From NCBI RefSeq assembly GCF_008386465.1, contig NZ_VUOD01000001.1, positions 124,001-188,000 on the forward strand: a stretch of DNA of 64,000 bases, written 5' to 3'. The translations under genes and the position numbers were made by a program. The notes beneath the pieces are model-generated. The model did not search any database. It worked only from the letters and a program-made list of their open reading frames with translations, and was not told where the DNA came from. The stretch comes from Arenimonas fontis (GTDB taxonomy: Bacteria; Pseudomonadota; Gammaproteobacteria; Xanthomonadales; Xanthomonadaceae). This document shows, piece by piece, positions 32,925 through 40,885 of the stretch (the stretch's first letter is position 1; each line of letters starts with the position of its first letter).

Positions 32925-33767
32925 TCAACCCTCCTGCAGCGCCAGCTGCATGTCGCGCTGGCGGCGTTTCTCCTCCCGGCTCATCAGCCACCAGCCGATC
33001 AGGGCCGCCAGCATCACCACCAGGATCATCAGGGTCGCCAGGGCGTTGATCTTGGGGCTGACACCCAGGCGCACCGAACTGAACACCTTCATCGGCAATG
33101 TGGTCGAGGCGGGACCGGAAGCAAAACTGGCGATCACCAGGTCGTCAAGGCTGAGGGTGAAGGCCAGCAGCCATCCCGCCACCAGGGCCGGAGCGATGAT
33201 CGGCAAGGTGATGACGAAGAACACCTTGAGCCGGTTCGCGCCAAGATCCATGGCCGCTTCCTCCAGCGAGCGGTCCAGCTCGCCGAGGCGGGAGCTGATC
33301 ACCACCGTCACGTAGGCCATGGTGAAGGTGACGTGGGCGATCCAGATGGTCAGCATCCCGCGCTGCTCGCCGATGCCGATCACCGGCCCCATGGACACGA
33401 ACAGCAGCAGGATGGACAAGCCGGTGATCACCTCCGGCATCACCAGCGGCGCGGTGATCAGGCCGCCGAACAGGGTCTTGCCAGGGAAGTTCCGCATCCT
33501 GGTCATGGCCATGGCCGCCAGCGTGGCCAACACCACCGCGGCGCAGGCGGTCCAGAACGCCACCTGGACACTGACCCACGCCGCCGAGACCAACTGCTTG
33601 TCCTGGAACAACTCGTAGTACCACTTCACGGAAAAGCCCGACCAGACCGTGACCAGGCGCGACTCGTTGAACGAGTAGATCATCAGGCTGAGGATGGGGG
33701 CGTACAGGAAAACGAAGCCCGCGGCCAGCAGCAGTTTGGTCAGGCGTGATGTGCGCGCGCCGCTCAT
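32925..33767 (-). CDS. potI: Polyamine ABC transporter permease PotI
   Basis: A 280-aa inner-membrane permease with six predicted helices. The EAA loop that contacts the ATPase is visible as LEEAAMDLGANRLKVFFVITLPIIAPA. The N-terminus (TSRLTKLLLAAGFVFLYAPI) matches the PotC/PotI half. It partners PotH to form the channel. Its start overlaps the potH stop as ATGA. A longer frame fused to potH sequence is an artefact of reading out of frame. Confidence 0.94.
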   Translation of the reverse strand: MSGARTSRLTKLLLAAGFVFLYAPILSLMIYSFNESRLVTVWSGFSVKWYYELFQDKQLVSAAWVSVQVAFWTACAAVVLATLAAMAMTRMRNFPGKTLFGGLITAPLVMPEVITGLSILLLFVSMGPVIGIGEQRGMLTIWIAHVTFTMAYVTVVISSRLGELDRSLEEAAMDLGANRLKVFFVITLPIIAPALVAGWLLAFTLSLDDLVIASFASGPASTTLPMKVFSSVRLGVSPKINALATLMILVVMLAALIGWWLMSREEKRRQRDMQLALQEG

Positions 33768-34678
33768 GTCAGCCTCGACTCCAGTTCCTTGCTCTGGTAG
33801 CGGTGGAAGATCATGATCGGCACCAGCAGCAGCACCAGCATCACCGTCGCCACCGCCGACGCCACCGGCCAGTCGCGGTTGTTGAAGAACTCCTGCCACA
33901 GCACCCGGCCGATCATCAGCGTGTCCGGTCCGCCGAGCAGTTCGGGGATGACGAACTCGCCCACCACCGGGATCAGCACCAGCATCGAACCGGCGATGAT
34001 GCCGGCCTTGGAAAGCGGCAGGGTGATGGTCAGGAAGGCCTTCCACGGCGGTGCGCCCAGGTCGCTGGCCGCCTCGATCAGCCGATGATCGTGCTTGACC
34101 AGGTTGGCATACAGGGGCAACACCATGAACGGCAGGTAGGCATAGACGATGCCGATGTAGACTGCCACCGGGGTATGCAGGATCGGCAGTGGCTGCTCGA
34201 TCAGGCCCAAGCCCATCAGCGCGTTGTTGATCAAACCATTGTTCTTGAGGATGCCGATCCAGGCGTAGATGCGGATCAGGAACGAGGTCCAGGACGGCAG
34301 GATCACCAGCATCAGGGCGACGTTGCGGCTGGCCGGATCCATCCTGGCGATGCCGTAGGCCAGCGGGTAGCCAACCAGCAGGCACAACACCGTCGAGATC
34401 ACCGCTATCTTGAGCGAGCTCAGATAGGCGTTCAGGTACAGGCTGTCGCGCACCAGGTACAGGTAGTTGCCCAGGTTCAGGCGCAGCTCCAGCAGGTCGC
34501 CCTCCCAGGCCAGCAGCGGCGTGTACGGCGGCTGGGCGATGGCGGCGCTGGCGAAGCTGATCTTCAGGGCGATCAGGAACGGAATGGCGAAGAACAACAG
34601 CATCCACAGGTAGGGCACCGCGATCACCAGCCAGCGCGGTCCAGGCAGACGCTTGCGGATCGAGCGAAGCAGCCTCAT
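33764..34678 (-). CDS. potH: Polyamine ABC transporter permease PotH
   Basis: A 304-aa permease with six hydrophobic segments, an N-terminal RWLVIAVPYLWMLLFFAIPFLIALK and the EAA motif LIEAASDLGAPPWKAFLTITLPLSKAG. It pairs with PotI. Start and stop overlap potG and potI by four bases each, typical of a coupled transporter operon. It resembles the PotB/PotH half of spermidine/putrescine importers. Confidence 0.94.
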   Translation of the reverse strand: MRLLRSIRKRLPGPRWLVIAVPYLWMLLFFAIPFLIALKISFASAAIAQPPYTPLLAWEGDLLELRLNLGNYLYLVRDSLYLNAYLSSLKIAVISTVLCLLVGYPLAYGIARMDPASRNVALMLVILPSWTSFLIRIYAWIGILKNNGLINNALMGLGLIEQPLPILHTPVAVYIGIVYAYLPFMVLPLYANLVKHDHRLIEAASDLGAPPWKAFLTITLPLSKAGIIAGSMLVLIPVVGEFVIPELLGGPDTLMIGRVLWQEFFNNRDWPVASAVATVMLVLLLVPIMIFHRYQSKELESRLT

Positions 34679-35817
34679 GAGGTCAGCACCACGCCTGCCT
34701 CGTCGTCCCAGCTCAGCCAGACCTGGTCGTTCCAGGTGAACTGCTCGCTGGCCCAGCGCCGGCTGTTGATCATGTTAGCCATCAGGCGAATGCCGCTCGG
34801 CAGGCGGACATGGAAGACCGAATGACTGCCGAAATAGGCGATCTCCTCGATCGAACCGCGGGCCTTGTTGTGCGGTTGCGCAGGTTCCTCCTTCGAGACG
34901 TGGATCTTTTCCGGACGCAGCGCCAGCGCCACTTCCTGGCCCTCGAAGCCGGTGACGCCGTGGCCGATGTAGGCCAGGTGCTCCAGCGCCGGCACCCGAA
35001 TGGTGATGAAGTCCTTCTCGTCGTCCTCGATCCGGCCTTCCAGCAGGTTCACCGAGCCGATGAACTCGGCGGTGAAACGGCAGTTGGGTTGCTCGTAAAT
35101 CTCGTCCGGCGTGCCGACCTGGCGGATCCAGCCGGCATCCATGATGGCGATCCGGTGCGCCATGGTCATGGCCTCTTCCTGGTCGTGGGTGACCATCACG
35201 CAGGTCACGCCCAGGCGCTCGATGATGTTGACCAACTCGAGCTGCATCTGCGAGCGCAGCTTCTTGTCCAGGGCACCCATGGGTTCGTCAAGCAACAACA
35301 GCTTCGGCCCCTTGGCCAAGGAGCGGGCAAGGGCCACGCGCTGCTGCTGACCGCCGCTGAGCTGATGCGGCTTGCGCCGGGCGTACTTGCCCATCTGCAC
35401 CAGGGCGAGCATCTCCTCGACTTTCCTGGCCACGTCGGCCTTGGCCATGCCGTCCTGCTTCAGACCGAAGGCGATGTTCTGCTCCACGGTCATGTGCGGG
35501 AACAGGGCATAGGACTGGAACATCATGTTGATCGGCCGCTGGTAGGGCGGCAGACCATCCATTTCCTGGCCATCCAGGACGATCCGCCCCCGGGTCGGCT
35601 TCTCGAAACCGGCCAGACAGCGCAACAGGGTGGACTTGCCGCAGCCGGAGGCGCCCAGCAATGCGAATATCTCGCCCTGCCGAATCTTCAGGCTGACGTC
35701 GTCCACGGCCACGAAGCCGTCGAATTCCTTGCGTACCGCCTCGATGCGCAGGTAATCCTCCGCTCCGAGCCGTTCGTTCTTCGATGCGCCGGCGGCGCCG
35801 TTACCGTTCGATGCCAT
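34675..35817 (-). CDS. potG: Polyamine ABC transporter ATP-binding protein PotG
   Basis: A 380-aa ATPase with Walker A (LLGASGCGKSTLLRCLAGFE), Q-loop MMFQSYALFPHM, signature LSGGQQQRVALARSLAKGPKLLLLDEPMGALD, H-loop VMVTHDQEEAM, and a C-terminal TOBE-like regulatory domain from about residue 290. It energises PotHI-mediated uptake. The ATG at 35817 is chosen because MASNGNG fits the family N-terminus; an in-frame extension upstream is Pro/Arg-rich and unlikely. It follows potF by 55 bases. Confidence 0.95.
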   Translation of the reverse strand: MASNGNGAAGASKNERLGAEDYLRIEAVRKEFDGFVAVDDVSLKIRQGEIFALLGASGCGKSTLLRCLAGFEKPTRGRIVLDGQEMDGLPPYQRPINMMFQSYALFPHMTVEQNIAFGLKQDGMAKADVARKVEEMLALVQMGKYARRKPHQLSGGQQQRVALARSLAKGPKLLLLDEPMGALDKKLRSQMQLELVNIIERLGVTCVMVTHDQEEAMTMAHRIAIMDAGWIRQVGTPDEIYEQPNCRFTAEFIGSVNLLEGRIEDDEKDFITIRVPALEHLAYIGHGVTGFEGQEVALALRPEKIHVSKEEPAQPHNKARGSIEEIAYFGSHSVFHVRLPSGIRLMANMINSRRWASEQFTWNDQVWLSWDDEAGVVLTS

Positions 35818-35872
35818 CTGCTGTCCTGGACGAGGCGGGGCGGGCCGCAGCCCGCCCGGCGCCATGGGTCGG

Positions 35873-37021
35873 TCACTTTCCGGTCTTGATCGCCGTCCAG
35901 TGCCGGTTGAACAGCCGATCGACCTCGGGCGGCAGCACCGCCAGGGTGAACAGCTTGGCCTGCGTCTCCGGATCCGGATAGATGCCCGGGTCGTTCAGCA
36001 CCTCCTCGTCCACCAGCGGCAGCGCCGCGCTGTTGGCGCTGGCGTACATCACGTAGTTCTGGATCCCCGCCATCACGTCCGGGCGCATCAGGTAGTCGAG
36101 GAACAGATAGGCGTTGTCGACGTTCCTGGCGTCCTTGGGGATCGCCAGCATGTCGAACCACATCGGCGCGCCCTCCTTGGGGATGGAGTAGGCCACCTCG
36201 ACCGCCGGCTTGTCCGGGTTGGCCTCAGCCGCCTCGGCGGCGCGGGACTGCGCCTGGATGATGTCGCCGGACCAGCCCACCGCCACGCAGATGTCGCCGT
36301 TGGCCAGGTCGTTGATGAACTGTGAACTGTGGAAATAGGTGATGTGCGGGCGCAGCTCCATGAGCCTGTCGGCGGCCTTCTGTATCACCGCCTCGTCGAA
36401 GCTGTTGGGCTCCTCGCCCAGGTACTGCAGCACCGGCGGGATGATCTCCGACGGCGTGTCGAGGAAGGCAACGCCGCAGGCCTTGAGCTTGGCCAGATTG
36501 GCCGGCTCGAACACCAGCGCCCAGCTGTCAACCGGGGCGTCCTCTCCCAGGATCTCGCGCACCTTCTGCACGTTGTAGCCGATGCCGGTGGTGCCCCAGA
36601 GGTAGGGAATGGAATGGGCGTTGCCGGGGTCGTTGCGGGCCAGCTGGGCAAGCATGGCCGGGTCGAGATTGCCGTAGTTGCTCAGGCGTGACTTGTCCAG
36701 CTCCATGAAGACCCCGGCCTGCACCTGGCGGGCCAGGAAGGTCAGCGACGGCACGACTATGTCGTAGCCGGTGTTGCCGGCCATCAGCTTCGCCTCCAGC
36801 ACTTCGTTGGAGTCGAACACGTCGTAGGTGACCTTGATGCCGGTTTCCTTCTCGAAATTGGCGATGGTGTCCTCGCCGATGTAGTCGGACCAGTTGTAGA
36901 CGTTGAGCACCCTGGACGGTGCGGCCTGGGCACCGGCATCGGCGGCCTGGTCGGCGGGTTCTTCCCGGGCGCATCCGGCGGCGGCCAGGGCAAGCAGCAA
37001 AGCGGACATCCTGAGTTTCAT
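35873..37021 (-). CDS. potF: Polyamine-binding lipoprotein PotF/SpuE-like
   Basis: Substrate receptor of the importer, 382 aa. The signal peptide ends in a lipobox (ALAAAGC, Cys17), so it is anchored to the membrane. The mature protein has the PotF fold, with binding-site residues W44-S45-D46, W250, D253 and D290 visible by comparison with E. coli PotF. W288 stands where PotF and SpuD have Phe and where PotD and SpuE have Trp, a difference linked to spermidine preference. It heads potFGHI, 96 bases after spuC, with a small hairpin in the gap. Confidence 0.93.
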   Translation of the reverse strand: MKLRMSALLLALAAAGCAREEPADQAADAGAQAAPSRVLNVYNWSDYIGEDTIANFEKETGIKVTYDVFDSNEVLEAKLMAGNTGYDIVVPSLTFLARQVQAGVFMELDKSRLSNYGNLDPAMLAQLARNDPGNAHSIPYLWGTTGIGYNVQKVREILGEDAPVDSWALVFEPANLAKLKACGVAFLDTPSEIIPPVLQYLGEEPNSFDEAVIQKAADRLMELRPHITYFHSSQFINDLANGDICVAVGWSGDIIQAQSRAAEAAEANPDKPAVEVAYSIPKEGAPMWFDMLAIPKDARNVDNAYLFLDYLMRPDVMAGIQNYVMYASANSAALPLVDEEVLNDPGIYPDPETQAKLFTLAVLPPEVDRLFNRHWTAIKTGK

Positions 37022-37092
37022 CGGTGTTCCCCCCAAGCGATTGACGTTGAGACGGCTTGCTTCCCGAACTGCATAGTACATACAGGCGCCCA

Positions 37093-37107
37093 CCCCGGCA
37101 GCCGGGG
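37093..37107 (-). repeat. Short hairpin between spuC and potF
   Basis: CCCCGG and CCGGGG (6 bp, 3-base loop) lie just downstream of the spuC stop with no T run. It may partly terminate or stabilise transcripts between the catabolic and transport parts of the unit. The rest of the 96-base gap shows no confident promoter. Confidence 0.4.
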
Positions 37108-37117
37108 CCGGAGCCGG

Positions 37118-38491
37118 TCAACCCACGGCCATGCCCAGCTCCCTCGCCGTCATGTCCAGGGACTTCCAGGCCTTTTCGGCCAGCTCGTCCACCTGCTCCC
37201 GTTCGAGCACCAGCGGCGGCGAAAGCAGCATGGTGTCGTTGGTGGCACGCAGGATCAGGCCGTTGCGCAGGGCGATGTCCCGGCACAGCTGGCCCACCCT
37301 GCCCCGGTCCGGGAAAAACTCCCTTTTCGGCTTGGCCGGCACCAGCTCCAGGGCACCGACCATGCCGGCGATGCGGGCCTCGCCAACAAGCGGGTGTTCG
37401 CCCAGGGCGCGCCAGCGTTCGGCCAGGTAGGGGGCGATCTCCTCGCCGGCGCGGTCGACGATCCGCTCCTGCTCCAGGATACGGATGTTCTCCAGCGCCA
37501 CCGCCGCGCAGACCGGATGCCCCGAATAGGTATAGCCGTGGGCCAACTCGCCGCCCTTGGTGGCCAGCACCTCGGCGACCCGGTCGTTGAACATCACCGC
37601 GCCCAGCGGGATGTAGCCGGAGGTGATGCCCTTGGCCAGGGTCATCACGTCGGGCTGGAAACCGTAGTACTCACTGGCGAACCAGCGGCCGGTGCGGCCG
37701 AAGCCGCAGATCACTTCGTCGGCGACCAGCAGGACGTCGTAACGCCGGCAGATCCGCTCGACCTCCTGCCAGTAGTTGCGCGGCGGAATGTACACGCCGA
37801 TCGCGCCCATGATCGGTTCACCGATGAAGGCGGCCACCCTGTCGGGACCCAGCTCGAGAATCTTGTCCTCCAGGCGCTTGGCGCAGACCCGGCCGTACTC
37901 CTCCTCGGACAGGTCGCCGCCGTCGCCGAACCAGTACGGCGGGTCGATGTGCACGATGCCCGGTATGGGCAGCCCGCCCTGCTTGTGCATGCCCTTCATG
38001 CCGCCCAGGCTGGCGCCGGCGACGGTGGAACCGTGATAGCCGTTGTGCCGGCCGATGAAGATGCTCTTTTCCGGTTTGTCCTGCACCGCCCAGAAGTGCC
38101 GGACCAGACGCAGGATCGTGTCGTTGGCCTCGGAGCCGGAGTTGGTGAAGAAGGCGTGGTCGAGGTCTCCCGGACACAGTTCCGCCAACTTGGTCGCCAG
38201 GTGTACCGTCGGCTCAGTGGTGCAGTGGAAAAAGGTGTTGTAGTAGGCAAGCCGGTCCATCTGCCGCCTTGCCGCCTCGCCCAGCTCCCGGCGGCCGTAG
38301 CCGATGTTCACGCACCACAGGCCGGCAAAGGCATCCAGCAGCTTGTTGCCTTCGGCGTCCCAGACGTAACAGCCCTCGCCGCGCACCAGGATGCGGGTGC
38401 CGCGCCTGGCCAGGGCTGCATTGTCGTTGAACGGATGCAGGTGGTGGGCGGCATCCAGCTGCTGCAGGGTACGGGTGTCTATCGAATCCAT
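37118..38491 (-). CDS. spuC: Putrescine-pyruvate aminotransferase (SpuC-like)
   Basis: A class III PLP-dependent aminotransferase of 457 aa. PLP contacts are FFTNSGSEANDT, GRHNGYHGST, the Asp in LLVADEVICGFGRTGRW and the lysine in LAKGITSGY. The close match to SpuC (LHPFNDNAAL, GLWCVNIGYGR, YYNTFFHCTTEP) suggests it moves the amino group of putrescine to pyruvate, giving 4-aminobutanal and L-alanine. It may instead act on GABA or glutamyl-polyamines. It starts 14 bases after a puuA-type gene. A 903-aa frame extending upstream is an artefact. Confidence 0.88.
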   Translation of the reverse strand: MDSIDTRTLQQLDAAHHLHPFNDNAALARRGTRILVRGEGCYVWDAEGNKLLDAFAGLWCVNIGYGRRELGEAARRQMDRLAYYNTFFHCTTEPTVHLATKLAELCPGDLDHAFFTNSGSEANDTILRLVRHFWAVQDKPEKSIFIGRHNGYHGSTVAGASLGGMKGMHKQGGLPIPGIVHIDPPYWFGDGGDLSEEEYGRVCAKRLEDKILELGPDRVAAFIGEPIMGAIGVYIPPRNYWQEVERICRRYDVLLVADEVICGFGRTGRWFASEYYGFQPDVMTLAKGITSGYIPLGAVMFNDRVAEVLATKGGELAHGYTYSGHPVCAAVALENIRILEQERIVDRAGEEIAPYLAERWRALGEHPLVGEARIAGMVGALELVPAKPKREFFPDRGRVGQLCRDIALRNGLILRATNDTMLLSPPLVLEREQVDELAEKAWKSLDMTARELGMAVG

Positions 38492-38505
38492 GGCCTCTCC
38501 GGTTC

Positions 38506-39891
38506 TCAGACGTTGAGCAGCAGGAACTCGCGCTCCCAGCTGCTGATCACGCGCAGGTAAGTCTCGTGCTCCTTGGTCTTGACCGCCGTGTAGGCGCGCA
38601 CGAAGCGCTCGCCGAGCAGGTCGCGCAGGGGCTTGCAGGCGCGCAGCTCCTCCAGGGCCTGTTCGAGCGAGCGCGGCAGGCCATAGCCCTTGTCGTGGGC
38701 GCTGCCGACCAGGGGCTCGGTCGGCTCGATACGCTCCCTGATGCCCAGGTAGCCGCAGGCAAGGGTTGCCGCCAGGGCCAGGTAGGGGTTGACGTCCGAG
38801 CCGGCGAATCGGCTTTCCACCCGGGTGTTCTCGGCGTCGTCCAGCGGCACCCGCAAGCCACAGGTACGATTGTCGAACCCCCAGTGCACGTTCTTCGGCG
38901 AGACCTCCCCGAAGGCCAGGCGCCGGTAGGAGTTCACGTTCGGCCCGAAAAAGGCCATGGCCGCCGGCACGTATTTCTGCAGGCCGCCGATGTAGTGCAG
39001 GAAGATTTCGCTGTAGCGGCGGTTCTTGCCGCCGGCGAAGACGTTGCGGCCGCTGCCGGCGTCCACCAGGCTCTGGTGGATGTGCATCGAGCTGCCCGGC
39101 TCGTTCTCCATCGGTTTGGCCAGAAAGGTGGCGTAGATGCCGTGCCGCATCGCCGCCTCGCGCATGGTCCGCTTGAACAGGAACACCTGGTCGGCGCGCG
39201 ACAGCGGGTCGGCATGGATGAAATTGACCTCCAGCTGGGCGGCACCGGACTCGTGAACCAGGGTGTCCACGTCCAGCTCCATGGCCTCGCAGTAGTCGTA
39301 CATCAGGTCCAGGATCGGGTCGAATTCGTTGACCGCGTCTATGGAATAGGACTGACGGGCGGTTTCCGGCCTGCCGTTGCGCCCGGCTGGCGGCTGCAGG
39401 GGAAAATCCGGGTCGGTGTTGCGCTGGACGAGGAAGAACTCCAGCTCGGGCGCCATCACCGGCCGCAGGCCGAGGTCCTCGTACAGGCGCAGCACCCGGC
39501 GCAACACATTGCGCGGGGCCAGCTCGTGCGGCCGGCCATCCTTGGTGTAGCAGTCGTGGATGATCTGGGCGGTGGGGTCGGTGGCCCAGGGCACCATCCG
39601 CACCGTCTCCGGATCCGGGCGCAGGGCCATGTCGGAATCGGAGGGGCTGACCAGGTCGTCGTATTCGTCCGGATAGTCGCCGGTGACGGTGGTGGCGAAG
39701 ATGCCTTCCGGAAGGCGGGTGCCGAAGTCGTGGCTGAACTTGGCGGCCGGGATGATCTTGCCGCGGGCGTTGCCGGTGAAGTCCGGCACCAGGCACTCGA
39801 CCTCGGTGATGCGGCGCTCCTTCAACCATCGGAGCAGTGTGCTTTCCTTCTGTTCGGCGCTTGCCGGCGCCGCTCGTTTCCTGCTGGCCAT
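38506..39891 (-). CDS. puuA: Glutamate-polyamine ligase, copy 1 (glutamine synthetase family)
   Basis: A 461-aa glutamine-synthetase-like enzyme. It has the Glu-metal motif MAPELEFFLVQ, GSSMHIHQSL, NSYRRL, the ATP-site segment GFDNRTCGLRVPL, and SRFAGSDVNPYLALAATLA. The family ligates glutamate to an amine, here probably putrescine or spermidine (gamma-glutamylputrescine synthetase). It sits 2 bases downstream of puuD and 14 bases upstream of spuC. The ATG at 39891 (MASRKRA) is used. A second homologue at 40886-42253 suggests divided substrate ranges. Confidence 0.9.
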   Translation of the reverse strand: MASRKRAAPASAEQKESTLLRWLKERRITEVECLVPDFTGNARGKIIPAAKFSHDFGTRLPEGIFATTVTGDYPDEYDDLVSPSDSDMALRPDPETVRMVPWATDPTAQIIHDCYTKDGRPHELAPRNVLRRVLRLYEDLGLRPVMAPELEFFLVQRNTDPDFPLQPPAGRNGRPETARQSYSIDAVNEFDPILDLMYDYCEAMELDVDTLVHESGAAQLEVNFIHADPLSRADQVFLFKRTMREAAMRHGIYATFLAKPMENEPGSSMHIHQSLVDAGSGRNVFAGGKNRRYSEIFLHYIGGLQKYVPAAMAFFGPNVNSYRRLAFGEVSPKNVHWGFDNRTCGLRVPLDDAENTRVESRFAGSDVNPYLALAATLACGYLGIRERIEPTEPLVGSAHDKGYGLPRSLEQALEELRACKPLRDLLGERFVRAYTAVKTKEHETYLRVISSWEREFLLLNV

Positions 39892-39893
39892 GA

Positions 39894-40652
39894 CTAGGGG
39901 TTCCGTTGCTGGGCGCGTTCGCGACAGGCGACCGCGAAGGCCTGGAAGATGCCGAAGTAGAAGGGATTCTCGGTGACCCGCCACTCCGGATGCCATTGCA
40001 CCGCCAGCAGGAATGGCCCGGGATCCTCGAGCCGCACCGCCTCGATCAGCCCGTCGGGCGCCGTGGCCTCCACCACCAGGCCCTTGCCCAGGTCGCGGAT
40101 GCCCTGCCCATGCAGGGAGTTGACCATCACCTCGCGCTGCCCGGCGATGCGCGCCAGCAGCCCGCCCTCGGCCAGCCGCACCGGATGCGAGGGCGCGTAC
40201 TGCACGCCCAGCGGCTCGCGCTTGTCCTCGCGGTGCTCGTCAAAGCCGGAGATCTCGTGGAGCTTCTGGTGCAGGCTGCCGCCCAGGGCCACGTTCACCT
40301 CCTGCAGGCCGCGGCACAGGGCCAGCACCGGCACCTGCTTGCGGATGGCCAGCTTCACCAGGGACAGGGCGTTGGCGTCGCGGGCGGGGTCGTGCTCGTT
40401 GCCTTCCCAGCTCGGCTCGTCGCTGTAGTGGTGCGGCTCGATATTGCTGTAGGCGCCGGTCAGCAGCAGGCCGTCCAGCTCATCCAGCAACTGTTCCAGG
40501 TCCAGGGGCGGATTCAGCGAGGGCAACAACACCGGCAGGCAGCCGGCGCCGTCCACGACGGCGCGTACATACTTCTCGCCCACCGCCTGGAAGGGGTGGG
40601 GTCCGATCTGCTTTCGGTCCGAAGGCAGGCCGACTACCGGGGTCCGACGCAT
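39894..40652 (-). CDS. puuD: Gamma-glutamyl-GABA hydrolase PuuD
   Basis: A 252-aa class I glutamine-amidotransferase-like hydrolase (peptidase C26 family). Catalytic Cys113 lies in LALCRGLQEVN and the His-Glu pair in LLAVQWHPEW; the N-terminal VVGLPSDRKQIG is typical of PuuD. It removes glutamate from gamma-glutamyl-GABA to release GABA (or beta-alanine when the parent amine is spermidine or spermine). It is the first gene of the minus-strand polyamine unit, divergent from the second puuA gene. Confidence 0.92.
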   Translation of the reverse strand: MRRTPVVGLPSDRKQIGPHPFQAVGEKYVRAVVDGAGCLPVLLPSLNPPLDLEQLLDELDGLLLTGAYSNIEPHHYSDEPSWEGNEHDPARDANALSLVKLAIRKQVPVLALCRGLQEVNVALGGSLHQKLHEISGFDEHREDKREPLGVQYAPSHPVRLAEGGLLARIAGQREVMVNSLHGQGIRDLGKGLVVEATAPDGLIEAVRLEDPGPFLLAVQWHPEWRVTENPFYFGIFQAFAVACRERAQQRNP

Positions 40653-40688
40653 AAAGGCCTCGCGGGGAGTCGCCCGACCTTACTCCCG

Positions 40689-40708
40689 GCGTTTGATTTT
40701 ATCAACGC
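40689..40708. promoter_or_regulatory. Near-palindromic operator candidate before puuD
   Basis: GCGTTTGATTTTATCAACGC: arms GCGTT(t)GAT and ATCAACGC match with one extra base and a TTT centre. On the minus strand it contains TTGATA, spaced 17 bases from TAAGGT, a plausible puuD promoter. A polyamine repressor bound here would block that promoter. The remainder of this 233-base divergent region holds the puuA promoter described separately. Confidence 0.45.
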
Positions 40709-40830
40709 ACGTTTGACGTCCCTGAACACCCCGCCGCCCCTCCCTGCCCCTTCGGGCCTGAAAAATGGCCGATTTCGCCAGTTCCGGGCCGCCTGCCCTG
40801 CCCCCGCGCCCGACCCGATGATGAGTATTT

Positions 40831-40858
40831 TTTACAGCCGCAAGGCCAGTGCTAGACT
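40831..40858 (+). promoter_or_regulatory. Sigma70 promoter for the second puuA gene
   Basis: TTTACA (40831-40836) and TAGACT (40853-40858) with 16 bases between, about 30 bases before the ATG at 40886. The GTGCTAG stretch around the -10 recurs at the promoter of the aminotransferase gene at 45821. Confidence 0.55.
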
Positions 40859-40885
40859 CCGGCCAGCCCCGAGGGACCCGCCACC

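Noticed and set aside
37118-39829. A single 903-aa frame apparently fusing a ligase region to the SpuC-type aminotransferase; likewise 32925-34607 (560 aa) over potH/potI and 46000-48333 (777 aa) before ald
   Set aside because: The upstream part is an out-of-frame reading of the neighbouring gene. The true starts have family-like N-termini (38491, 33767 and 47218).
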